This document shows, in pieces, positions 1 through 7,779 of a stretch of 64,000 nucleotides of DNA. Every line of letters starts with the position of its first letter. The first letter of the stretch is position 1. Where the stretch lies: contig NZ_QGGG01000002.1 in NCBI RefSeq assembly GCF_003148475.1, positions 140,171 through 204,170 of the forward strand. The letters run 5' to 3'. Source of the stretch: Pseudaminobacter salicylatoxidans (lineage in GTDB: Bacteria; Pseudomonadota; Alphaproteobacteria; Rhizobiales; Rhizobiaceae). The position numbers and the translations under genes were made by a program. The notes under the pieces were generated by a model. It was not told the DNA's origin. It was given only the letters and a program-made list of their open reading frames with translations, and did no database searches.

Positions 1-1
1 G

Positions 2-1822
2 TCAGTCCGGCTTGTGCCACCAGGTAGGGAGTTGATACCCGAATATAGGTGTCTTGTCCGGGTGGGCGAGGTAATTCCAGTAGGAAACATACTGCCGGTT
101 GTCATATTGCATGGGCACGATATAGGCGCCGGAGATGAGCAGCCGGTCGAGCGCACGCACGGCGGCGACGTAGGATTCCTTGTCCCGGGCGTTCAGCATC
201 GCCTCGATCATGGCGTCGATAGCGGGGTCTGACGCGCCGGCGAGATTGAAGGAACCTTCGATATTGGCCGATTCCGACCCCCAGCGGAAGGTCAGCTCTA
301 TGCCCGGAGACAGCGTGCCGAGAAAGCCGGTGCTGCCGATCAATGCCTCGAAGTCGAAGCGCTGCTTGCGCATCTGTATCTGATCGGCTTCCAGCGCGCG
401 GATGGTGACGGTGATGCCGAGTTTCGCAAGTGTGCGCTGGTAAAGTGCGGCAAGGCGCTCCTCGCTCTGCGACGCGGTCAGGATCTCGAAGCCGAAAGGC
501 TGCCCCCGCGGGTCGAGCATCTTGCCGCTCTCGATCCGGTAGCCGGCCTTGTTGAACAGGTCGAGCGCGGCTTTCAGCGGTGCGCGGTCATGGCCTGAAC
601 CGTCAGTTTCGGCCGGTTTGTAGGTGCCGTCCATCACTTCCGGCATCACCTTGCCGGGAAAGGGTGCGAGCAGGTCGCGTTCCTTTGCGCTGGCGGGGCG
701 GCCAAGCGCGGATAGCTCGGAGTTCTGCCAGTAGCTGGCGGTCCGCTTGAACTGGCCGTTGAACAGGTTCTTGTTGGCCCATTCGAAGTCATAGAGCATT
801 GCCAGCGCCCGGCGCACGCGCACGTCCGAGAATTTTGGCAAGCGTGTGTTGAACAGGAAGCCGCTGACCACCGGCGGCAGGCCGCTTTCGAAAATTTCGT
901 TCTTGACCTTGCCTTCGCGTACCGCCGGAAAATCGAGATTGCGCTCGCGCTTGACCGGATCGGCCTCCTCATAGACCGCGCACAGCCCTTTCTTGAACGC
1001 CTCGAACTGGGAATTGGCGTTGAGGAAATATTCGATCGTGATGCGATCGAAATTGTCGAAGCCGCGTTTGGAGGGCAGGTCCTTCGCCCAATAGTCCTTG
1101 TTGCGCTCGAAAACGATGCGCTGGCCCGGCACCACTTGCGCCACGCGATAGGGACCGCTGCCGATCAAAGGTTTCAGCGTGGTCTGATCGAAGGTTTCCT
1201 TATCGAAGCCATGCTTGGGGATGATCGGCGTCATCGCGATGATGAGCGGAAACTCCCGATCCGCAAGCTCGTTGAAGGTGAAGCGCACGCTGTGCTCGCC
1301 GGTTTTTTCGAGTCCGGCGATCTTCTTCATGCGATCGCTGTAAGGGGGCCGGCCTTTCTCCGTGTAGACGTCATAGGTGAACAACACGTCGTCGGCCGTG
1401 ACAGGTTCGCCATCCGACCATTTCGCGTTGGGGTTGAGGTGGAATTCCGCCACGCGGCGGTCGGGCGTGATGTCGATTGATTCGGCGAGCAGGCCGTAAA
1501 GCGAAAATGGTTCGTCAGCACTGCGCTGCATCAGCGGTTCGAACACCAGATTGCCGTAGATGGTGTCGATCATCCCACGCGCGGTGGTGCGCAAGCTCTT
1601 GATGATGAACGGATTGAGGTTGTCGAAGCTGCCGACCACGCAATAGGTGACGCTGCCGCCCTTGGGAGCATCGGGATTTGCATAAGGGAAATTGCGAAAT
1701 CCGTCCCGGAGCGCCGGTTCGCCCTGCATGGAGATCGCATGTTCGGGTTGCGCGTTCGCTGCGCCCACACCGCCCGACAGGATGGCCGCCCCCGTGCAGA
1801 GCGAAAGAAATATGCGGCGCAT
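2..1822 (-). CDS. Extracellular solute-binding protein family 5, YejA-like oligopeptide-binding protein
   Basis: Periplasmic binding subunit of a peptide-type ABC importer. A signal peptide starts at the inner ATG (1822) with MRRIFLSLCTG and ends near ANA-QP. That ATG has AGGAG eight bases upstream; an in-frame ATG at 1846 would add eight residues and has no such site. About 606 aa, the usual length of the family. The mature start (EPALRDGFRNFPYANPDAPKGG) and the middle block WSDGEPVTADDVLFTYD are typical of the YejA/SBP_bac_5 group. Its stop lies at base 2, so partner permease genes (yejB/E/F type) would be expected just outside the left edge; this is inference. Substrate not determinable: peptides or microcin C-like compounds are the known range. 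Confidence 0.88.
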   Translation of the reverse strand: MRRIFLSLCTGAAILSGGVGAANAQPEHAISMQGEPALRDGFRNFPYANPDAPKGGSVTYCVVGSFDNLNPFIIKSLRTTARGMIDTIYGNLVFEPLMQRSADEPFSLYGLLAESIDITPDRRVAEFHLNPNAKWSDGEPVTADDVLFTYDVYTEKGRPPYSDRMKKIAGLEKTGEHSVRFTFNELADREFPLIIAMTPIIPKHGFDKETFDQTTLKPLIGSGPYRVAQVVPGQRIVFERNKDYWAKDLPSKRGFDNFDRITIEYFLNANSQFEAFKKGLCAVYEEADPVKRERNLDFPAVREGKVKNEIFESGLPPVVSGFLFNTRLPKFSDVRVRRALAMLYDFEWANKNLFNGQFKRTASYWQNSELSALGRPASAKERDLLAPFPGKVMPEVMDGTYKPAETDGSGHDRAPLKAALDLFNKAGYRIESGKMLDPRGQPFGFEILTASQSEERLAALYQRTLAKLGITVTIRALEADQIQMRKQRFDFEALIGSTGFLGTLSPGIELTFRWGSESANIEGSFNLAGASDPAIDAMIEAMLNARDKESYVAAVRALDRLLISGAYIVPMQYDNRQYVSYWNYLAHPDKTPIFGYQLPTWWHKPD

Positions 1823-2058
1823 CAACAGCGCTCCTGACTTAACCATTTCATTTGATTCGACATTGATTCTAACATGACGGCACTATTGTGAGCTTGCTGG
1901 GGATGCATACTCATAATCAGCGCAAACGGGGCTGGATTCATGACGCAGAGCGGTGTAACACGCCGGCGAAAGTCATGCTGTTGCCTCAATTACCCAACAG
2001 GTAGCGGGGCGATGGTGCCGCAAGCCGGTCCCGGAATCATTTGAGAGGATTGAGATAG

Positions 2059-2679
2059 ATGACGAGCTTGAAAACCGACACTGCCCGTCTTTCGGTCATG
2101 GCCGCAGGCGTGGTCGGCATGCTCGCCGCTGGTCTTGCGCCGGCTGCAGCGCAGCAACTTCCGCAGGGCTGGTTCAAGGCTTGCTCGAAGCAGGAAGACG
2201 TGGACATCTGCAATGTGCAGAACATCGCCACGGCAGCTTCCGGCCAGCTCGTTACCGGTATCAGCCTGATCGAACTCAAGGGCAAGATCAATCGCAAGGT
2301 CTTCCAGGTCACGGTGCCGAGCGGTCGCCTCGTGCCTCCCGGCATCGGTCTCCAGATCGACGGCGGCAAGGCCCAGAAGCTCGACTATGTGATCTGCTTC
2401 CCGGATCGTTGCGTTGCCGAAGCTCCGATGACCGATCAGCTCGTCTCGTCCTTCAAGAAGGGCTCGGAACTGACGCTGACCTCCGTCAACTTCCAGAACC
2501 AGCAAAACCCGGTCAAGGTTTCGCTGCAGGGTTTCACCGGCGCGTTTGACGGCCCGGCGCTGCAGCAGTCGGATCTGGAAGACCGCCAGAAGAAGCTGCA
2601 GGAGTTCGTGACCAAGAACAACGAGGACTTCGCCAAGAAGCTCAAGGAAGAGCAGGACAAGGCGAAGGCGGCGAACTGA
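2059..2679 (+). CDS. Invasion-associated locus B (IalB) family periplasmic protein
   Basis: Exported 206-aa protein. The N-terminus has a hydrophobic segment (residues 11-31) ending AAAQ, so cleavage near residue 32 is likely. Four cysteines (42, 51, 113, 118) sit in the two family blocks GWFKACSKQED..CNVQ and DYVICFPDRCVAE, compatible with disulfides. The last 35 residues are charged and heptad-like (EDRQKKLQEF...KKLKEEQDKAK), predicting a coiled-coil tail. A GAGAGGA ribosome site lies about 10 bases before the ATG. IalB was named for erythrocyte invasion in Bartonella, but homologues are widespread in free-living rhizobia, where the role is unclear. A terminator follows directly. Confidence 0.88.
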   Translation: MTSLKTDTARLSVMAAGVVGMLAAGLAPAAAQQLPQGWFKACSKQEDVDICNVQNIATAASGQLVTGISLIELKGKINRKVFQVTVPSGRLVPPGIGLQIDGGKAQKLDYVICFPDRCVAEAPMTDQLVSSFKKGSELTLTSVNFQNQQNPVKVSLQGFTGAFDGPALQQSDLEDRQKKLQEFVTKNNEDFAKKLKEEQDKAKAAN

Positions 2680-2700
2680 TCTCAGCGCCGATCTCATGAA

Positions 2701-2726
2701 AAAAGCGGGGTTCAGCCCCGCTTTTT
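2701..2726. terminator. Bidirectional rho-independent terminator between ialB-like gene and hspQ
   Basis: GCGGGG (2705-2710), loop TTCAG, CCCCGC (2716-2721), flanked by A4 on the left and T5 on the right. It therefore works as a hairpin plus U-tract on both strands. It lies between the convergent ends of the IalB gene (2679) and hspQ (2748). Confidence 0.9.
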
Positions 2727-2747
2727 ATTTGCCTGCCTGCGGCGAAA

Positions 2748-3071
2748 TCAGTGCCGCGCATGGTGCTTGAGCGCATAATCGCCATCAGCCGTGGTGTCGA
2801 ACATTTCGCGCAGCTGCGGATGGCGTATCGGCTCGCCGGACTGGTCCGCGACCAGATTCTGTTCCGAGACATAGGCGATATATTCCGTCTCGTCGTTTTC
2901 GGCGAGCAGATGGTAAAAAGGCTGATCCCTGCGCGGCCGCACTTCGGGAGGGATGGCATCGTACCATTCCTCGGTATTGTTGAACTCCGGATCGACATCG
3001 AACACGACGCCTCTGAAAGGGAACAGGCGGTGACGTACCACCTGGCCGATTGCAAATTTCGCCGTCTTCAT
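2748..3071 (-). CDS. hspQ: Heat shock protein HspQ / YccV-like hemimethylated-DNA-binding domain protein
   Basis: 107-aa protein from the ATG at 3071 (MKTAKFAIGQVVRHR), the usual HspQ length. An upstream in-frame start at 3113 would add 14 residues unlike the family. The single YccV domain is recognisable by GQVVRHRLFPFRGVVFDVDP near residues 8-27, then YHLLAEND and YVSEQNL. In E. coli HspQ is a small heat-inducible protein reported to bind hemimethylated oriC and to act as a specificity enhancer of Lon protease. Expected to be cytosolic. It converges with the IalB gene across a shared terminator. No heat-shock promoter was identified by eye. Confidence 0.9.
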   Translation of the reverse strand: MKTAKFAIGQVVRHRLFPFRGVVFDVDPEFNNTEEWYDAIPPEVRPRRDQPFYHLLAENDETEYIAYVSEQNLVADQSGEPIRHPQLREMFDTTADGDYALKHHARH

Positions 3072-3270
3072 CTCAGTCACGTCTGCAAATCCTGCCCTGC
3101 CGCCAAAATCCAAGACTTCTCATGGTCTTGACCGGATGTTTGACGATCTGGAAGTCCCATACATAACGGCTATTTGGCGCAGTACGCTCTACAATTCAAT
3201 CCCATCTCGCTTGACGCTTTCGGCGGCAACGCGTTAGCCCATGCCGCAATCTCGAAGTGCGGAAACCTCA

Positions 3271-4233
3271 ATGTCGGATGTGTTCGGACTGGTCATGCCC
3301 TTTTTCGGGCTGATCCTCGTGGGCTGTATCGTCGCCCGCTTATATCGCCAGCCGCTGGAAGCGCTTGGCTGGATGAACACATTCATCGTCTATGTCGCCC
3401 TGCCGGCGCTGTTCTTTCAGCTTCTGGCCAGGACACCGGTGGAGAAACTCACGGAGTGGAGCTACATTTTCGGCTCCGTTTTTTCCACCTACGTCGTGTT
3501 TTCGCTGATGTTCGCCGGCTCTCTGCTGGCTGAGCGCGGCGCTATCGCCGAAGCGACGATCAAGGGACTGGCGGCCTCCTACGGCAATATCGGCTATATG
3601 GGCCCCGGATTGGCGCTGCTTGCCTTCGGCGAAGAAGCTGCCGTTCCGGTGGCTTTGATCTTCTGCTTTGAAAATATCGTCCACTTCGCGGTGGCGCCGA
3701 TGATGATGGCGCTTTCGGGAGGCGAAAAAAGACCACCGCTGCAGCTTGCGTTCGGGGTTTTGAAGAAAATAGTCCTGCACCCGTTCATCATTGCCACTGC
3801 AGCCGGGGTGGCGGCGGCTTACGTCCAGCTCCGGCCACCGGTGCCGCTGGAGCGCTTGCTGGATTATCTGGCGCAGGCGGCGGCACCTTGCGCGCTGTTT
3901 GCCATGGGAGTGACGCTGGCATTGCGACCGTTGAGGCGGATGCCCAGGGAGATGGCGCCTTTGGCAGCCCTCAAGCTCGTGGTGCATCCGCTGCTTTGCT
4001 ATTTCGTGCTGAGCTGGGTCGGGAATTTTTCCGACGTCTGGCTTTTTTCGGCCGTCCTGCTTGCTGCATTGCCCACCGCCACAAATGTCTTCGTGATTGC
4101 CCAGCAATATCACGTCTGGGTGGAGAGAGCCTCGGCAAGCATCCTCGTCACGACATGCCTTTCCGTGGGCACGGTGACGGGGTTGCTCTATATGATCAAA
4201 TCCGGAATCTTGCCGGCAGACCTGTTTCCCTGA
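3271..4233 (+). CDS. AEC (auxin efflux carrier) family transporter
   Basis: Integral inner-membrane protein of about 320 aa from the ATG at 3271 (MSDVFGLVMPFFGLILVG); an in-frame ATG at 3241 would add ten polar residues. About ten hydrophobic segments are visible in two halves, as in the BART-superfamily fold. The family motifs NIGYMGPGLALLAFGEE (first half, crossover region) and LPTATNVFVIAQQY (second half) are present. Bacterial AEC proteins export or exchange small organic acids such as malate or malonate; the substrate cannot be read from sequence. Its stop is five bases from the convergent end of the UbiH-like gene. Confidence 0.88.
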   Translation: MSDVFGLVMPFFGLILVGCIVARLYRQPLEALGWMNTFIVYVALPALFFQLLARTPVEKLTEWSYIFGSVFSTYVVFSLMFAGSLLAERGAIAEATIKGLAASYGNIGYMGPGLALLAFGEEAAVPVALIFCFENIVHFAVAPMMMALSGGEKRPPLQLAFGVLKKIVLHPFIIATAAGVAAAYVQLRPPVPLERLLDYLAQAAAPCALFAMGVTLALRPLRRMPREMAPLAALKLVVHPLLCYFVLSWVGNFSDVWLFSAVLLAALPTATNVFVIAQQYHVWVERASASILVTTCLSVGTVTGLLYMIKSGILPADLFP

Positions 4234-4237
4234 ACAA

Positions 4238-5464
4238 TCAATAGGTTCTTGCGCGGGGCTCAAGTCCTGCGCGGAGTGTGGCGCCGAGTGCGGCGAGCCC
4301 GCTGCCCGGCTTCAATCCTTCACGCATGAACAAGGCACGCAGGGGTGCGAAGCCGCCGAGAACGCTGAGTCCGGCGCTGCGTAGAATCTGAGCAGGCAAC
4401 AGGTTCGACAGCAAGGATTGATTGAGCAGCCCGACCGCGCCCGTGCGGGCGAGGATATCCGGCCGGCGGCTCCTGTCATAGGCAGCCAGTGCGCATGCGC
4501 TGCCGGGATCGGAGCGATGCTGCGAGGCGATCTCCACCAGTTGCTGAATGTCGCGCACGCCCAGATTGAGTCCCTGCGCGCCAATTGGCGGGAAGACGTG
4601 AGCGGCCTCGCCCACGAGCGCGATGCGGTCCTTTGCAAAGCGGCGCGGCAAGGTGGCTGAAAGCGGATAGATTTGACGCCCCGGCTCCACGGTAACGCGG
4701 CCGAGCATCGACTGCATGCGTTCTTCGGCGCGTCGCGACAGCGCCGCGTCGTCCAGCGTCATCAATTCATCTGCGGTTTCCGGCCGGACGACCCATACGA
4801 GGCTGGAGCGGTCCCCCGGCAAAGGCACCTGCGTGAACGGCCCCGTTTCAGTGTGAAACTCTGTCGAAATGGAGCCGTGCGGCCGAGTGTGCGTGAAATT
4901 AAGCACCAGCGCCGACTGCGGATAGGGGTGCGTGTAGGTGGAAATGCCCGCGGCTTCCCGCGCGGGCGACAAGCGGCCGTCCGCGGCGATGGCAAGCGAC
5001 GCCGACAGGGATTTGCCGTCGGGCAGGATGGCGCGCACGCGATCCGTTGACGGTTCCCATCGCTCCACGAAGGTTTCATGCCAGTCGATCCCCGGATGAC
5101 CCGCCACGGCCCGCCAAAGAACGGCATTGAGGTGACGGTTGGGGATATTCAGCCCGAAGAAAGGCTCGCCGATCTCGCTGGCGTGGAATGTGACGACCGG
5201 ACTGCGGATCAGCCTCCGGGTCGCATCCACGATGCGCATGCTGCGCAGTGCCGCAGCCTCGGATTCGAGCTCTCCCAGAATGCCGAGCGACTCCAAGAAA
5301 TGGAGGGCAGGGGCCATCAATGCGGTGGTCCGGCGATCCGCGTCGTTGACGCCCGGACCTATGAGATGCACGGAAAACCCCGCATGTGCCGCCGCCAGCG
5401 CGGCGGTAAGCCCGGCAGGACCGGTTCCCGCAACTATGACATCGACAGTTCCAGCAGGCTCCAT
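4238..5464 (-). CDS. FAD-dependent UbiH/COQ6-family aromatic-ring hydroxylase
   Basis: 408-aa flavin monooxygenase. The N-terminal FAD dinucleotide-binding motif VAGTGPAGLTAALAAAHAG is at residues 10-28. The family GD-type FAD motif RIALVGEAAHVFPPIGAQG is near residues 280-298. In UbiH/COQ6 proteins these hydroxylate the ubiquinone ring in the membrane-associated coenzyme Q complex; which ring position this one acts on cannot be deduced. Rhizobia often encode a paralogue annotated simply as UbiH/UbiF family, and that is the safe level here. A GAGGG ribosome site lies nine bases before the ATG. The gene converges with the AEC transporter. Confidence 0.88.
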   Translation of the reverse strand: MEPAGTVDVIVAGTGPAGLTAALAAAHAGFSVHLIGPGVNDADRRTTALMAPALHFLESLGILGELESEAAALRSMRIVDATRRLIRSPVVTFHASEIGEPFFGLNIPNRHLNAVLWRAVAGHPGIDWHETFVERWEPSTDRVRAILPDGKSLSASLAIAADGRLSPAREAAGISTYTHPYPQSALVLNFTHTRPHGSISTEFHTETGPFTQVPLPGDRSSLVWVVRPETADELMTLDDAALSRRAEERMQSMLGRVTVEPGRQIYPLSATLPRRFAKDRIALVGEAAHVFPPIGAQGLNLGVRDIQQLVEIASQHRSDPGSACALAAYDRSRRPDILARTGAVGLLNQSLLSNLLPAQILRSAGLSVLGGFAPLRALFMREGLKPGSGLAALGATLRAGLEPRARTY

Positions 5465-5960
5465 GGCAAACCCTCATCAGCAATCCAGCAGGCCGGGCGC
5501 GAAGCCAGGCACCTGAATCTTCATATAGGTCCGGGCCCTGCGGTTGATCAACGCGGCTTTTGCGCCCATTGCGGCCGGACTGACGCCGCCGCCGCCCATG
5601 CCCTGGCATCATGAATTTGTTCTGGATGACCAGTCCGCGCTGTTTACGCCGGGCGAAAAACAGGGAACAAAGCATTTTTCAACGTGGGTTGCCGATGCGA
5701 TACCGCTTGTATGGATGCTTGGGCGTCTAGTAAGTTCAACCTGACCAGGGAAGAGGGACATTCCATGGCCGATGAGGGTAGGGCAGCAAGCAGGGATTTC
5801 ACAACCGTCCATCGATCGACGATGACGAACCCCTTAGCGGCTTCCGGATCGCGCCGGAAATGGTGACAGCACGATCCGGCATGAGCAGGTCCGCCTGCGG
5901 CCGGCGCCGGAAATTCGCAGGCCGCTCGGCTAAAATCTGCAAACTGGACTGGCGAGGCCC
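5465..5960. other. Divergent intergenic region between UbiH-like gene and pcs
   Basis: This is the longest stretch without a convincing gene (496 bp). It must carry the promoters for the leftward UbiH-like gene and the rightward pcs. Two weak small frames are present: 5477-5599 on the minus strand (listed separately), and a 33-codon plus-strand frame at 5765-5866 preceded by GGGAAGAGGG. A short inverted repeat TTCCGG-N6-CCGGAA sits inside the second frame. No recognisable RNA gene or repeat family was seen. Confidence 0.5.
5477..5599 (-). CDS. Possible 40-aa basic small protein upstream of UbiH-like gene
   Basis: Short frame (ATG at 5599, TGA at 5479-5477) ending 12 bases before the UbiH-like start codon. 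The peptide begins MGGGGVSPAAMG, has a basic middle (LINRRARTYMK) and ends IQVPGFAPGLLDC. The close spacing resembles a translationally coupled leader, and the composition is not random-looking, but there is no strong ribosome-binding site and I recognise no family. It could equally be a chance frame in GC-rich DNA. Confidence 0.2.
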   Translation of the reverse strand: MGGGGVSPAAMGAKAALINRRARTYMKIQVPGFAPGLLDC

Positions 5961-6698
5961 GTGATACCCAAGCCCGTGAAACGCAAGAAAGTAACCTGGC
6001 CGCAAGCGAAGGCCTTTTCGGTCCATTTGCTGACCGCGTCCGGCTCCTTCCTCGCCTTCCTGTCACTCGTGGCGGCAAGCGAGCAGCGCTGGACGGCGAT
6101 GTTCTGGTGGCTGGGGCTGGCGCTCTTTGTCGATGGCATCGACGGTCCGATCGCGCGCAAGCTCGAGGTCAAGGACGTGCTGCCGACATGGTCGGGCGAG
6201 TTGCTCGACAACATCATCGACTACGTCACCTACGTGCTGATACCGGCCTTCGCGCTCTACCAGCGCGGTTTCATGGGCGATGGCCTGTCGTTCCTGTCGG
6301 CGGCGCTCATCGTCGTTTCCAGCGCGATCTACTACGCTGACACCGGCATGAAGACGAAGGAGAACTTCTTCAAGGGGTTCCCGGTGGTGTGGAACATGAT
6401 CGTGTTCACGCTGTTCGTCATACAACCGGGCGAACTCGTTTCCTTTGCTGTTGTCGTGATTGCGGCGATCATGACCTTCGTGCCGATGAGCTTCCTGCAT
6501 CCGGTGCGTGTGAAGCGGTTGCGAGAGATAAACCTGTCCGTTTTCCTCGCATGGTGCGCCTTTGGAGCGATTGCGCTCGTACAGGCGATGGAAGCCCACG
6601 AATTGGTGAAGATCGGCATCGCCGTGACCGGCGTCTACCTCTTCTTCATCGGCGGCGTCATGCAAATCTTCCCCAATCTCGGCGCCAGAAAGGTTTGA
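5961..6698 (+). CDS. pcs: Phosphatidylcholine synthase (CDP-diacylglycerol-choline O-phosphatidyltransferase)
   Basis: Inner-membrane enzyme joining CDP-diacylglycerol and choline to make phosphatidylcholine and CMP in one step, the route characteristic of rhizobia and relatives. 245 aa with a GTG start at 5961. The CDP-alcohol phosphotransferase signature is complete: D58-x2-D61-G62-x2-A65-R66-x12-G79-x3-D83-x3-D87 (DGIDGPIARK...SGELLDNIID). About seven to eight hydrophobic segments follow, as expected for this family. The quinone reductase gene starts three bases after its stop, suggesting co-transcription. Confidence 0.95.
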   Translation: MIPKPVKRKKVTWPQAKAFSVHLLTASGSFLAFLSLVAASEQRWTAMFWWLGLALFVDGIDGPIARKLEVKDVLPTWSGELLDNIIDYVTYVLIPAFALYQRGFMGDGLSFLSAALIVVSSAIYYADTGMKTKENFFKGFPVVWNMIVFTLFVIQPGELVSFAVVVIAAIMTFVPMSFLHPVRVKRLREINLSVFLAWCAFGAIALVQAMEAHELVKIGIAVTGVYLFFIGGVMQIFPNLGARKV

Positions 6699-6701
6699 GT
6701 C

Positions 6702-7679
6702 GTGTCAAAAGCCGTTCGCGTCCACACCCATGGCGGCCCTGAAGTCCTGACCTACGAGGATGTCGATCCCGGTCGACCGGGCGAAGGGCAGGTGCTGGTG
6801 CGTCACACCGCGATCGGCCTGAATTTCCTCGATACCTATTATCGTAGCGGCCTTTACCCCGCGCCGAACGGCCTGCCGATCGTGCCCGGCGGCGAAGCGG
6901 CCGGCGTGGTGCTCGAAACCGGGGCAGGCGTCGACTGGCTGCGGGAGGGGGACCGCGTCGCCTACGTGACGCCTTTCGGCGCTTACTGCCAGGAACGCGT
7001 GGTGGCAGCCGACAGGTTGGTCCGGATTCCCGCAAGCGTGAGCGATGAGCAGGCAGCGGCCATGATGCTGAAAGGCATGACCGCTGAATATCTGTTGCGC
7101 CGAACCTTCGAGGTGAAGCCCGGCCACACCGTCCTCTATCATGCCGCAGCGGGCGGGGTCGGCCTCATTCTGGGGCAATGGGCCAGACATCTGGGCGCGA
7201 CCGTCATCGGCACGGCGGGTTCGGCGGAGAAGATTGCGTTGGCGACGGCGCATGGATTCGACCACGTCATCAACTATCGCCAGCAGGATTTCGTCGAGCG
7301 GGTCCGCGAAATCACTGGCGGCAAGCTGTGCGATGTCGTCTACGATTCGGTCGGCAAGGACACCTTCCCCGGTTCTCTCGATTGCCTGCGTCCGCGCGGC
7401 ATGTTTGTGAGCTTTGGCCAGTCGTCGGGCCCGATCCCGCCATTCAACATGGCGCTTCTGTCGCAGAAGGGCTCGCTCTACGCTACGCGGCCGACCCTGT
7501 TCACCTATACGAGCAGGCGTGAAGACCTCGAAGCCTCGGCAAACGCGCTTTTCGACGTGGTTTCCAGAAGCGTCGTCACGGTCCAGATCAACCAGCGTTA
7601 TCCCCTCGGCGAGGTCGCGCAGGCCCATCGCGATCTGGAAGGGCGCAAAACCACCGGAACGACCATTCTTATCCCCTGA
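6702..7679 (+). CDS. qorA: NADPH:quinone oxidoreductase (zeta-crystallin/QorA type)
   Basis: Cytosolic 325-aa zinc-independent medium-chain reductase starting with GTG at 6702, three bases after pcs. The N-terminal GroES-like domain includes HTHGGPEVLTYEDVDPG and GLNFLDTYYRSGLYP. The Rossmann domain has the family AAAGGVGLILGQWARHLGA dinucleotide motif near residue 148. No structural zinc cysteines are seen, fitting the QOR subfamily. It probably reduces quinones with NADPH. Any functional link with pcs beyond co-transcription is unknown. Confidence 0.9.
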   Translation: MSKAVRVHTHGGPEVLTYEDVDPGRPGEGQVLVRHTAIGLNFLDTYYRSGLYPAPNGLPIVPGGEAAGVVLETGAGVDWLREGDRVAYVTPFGAYCQERVVAADRLVRIPASVSDEQAAAMMLKGMTAEYLLRRTFEVKPGHTVLYHAAAGGVGLILGQWARHLGATVIGTAGSAEKIALATAHGFDHVINYRQQDFVERVREITGGKLCDVVYDSVGKDTFPGSLDCLRPRGMFVSFGQSSGPIPPFNMALLSQKGSLYATRPTLFTYTSRREDLEASANALFDVVSRSVVTVQINQRYPLGEVAQAHRDLEGRKTTGTTILIP

Positions 7680-7713
7680 AATTCTTGAAGCTCTTTCAAG
7701 CTGAAGCATGGTT

Positions 7714-7742
7714 TTGCGTTGTCAGAACGATATGCTTACGAT
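7714..7742 (+). promoter_or_regulatory. Candidate sigma-70 promoter of the BMP-type ABC operon
   Basis: TTGCGT (7714-7719), a 17-base spacer and TACGAT (7737-7742) lie about 37 bases before the GTG of the ATPase gene, in the 100-bp gap after qorA. Spacing is ideal, and the hexamers match four of six and four of six consensus positions. Read by eye only. Confidence 0.4.
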
Positions 7743-7779
7743 AGTGGCGGGAACATAAAAACGCAGCAATGGGAAATCC

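Noticed and set aside
5765-5866. A 33-codon plus-strand frame with a good purine-rich ribosome site before pcs
   Set aside because: Composition shows no pattern, it is not close to the pcs start, and there is no supporting evidence of coding.
7684-7700. CTTGAA-N5-TTCAAG inverted repeat after qorA as a terminator
   Set aside because: Only six base pairs with no following T-run; too weak to call.
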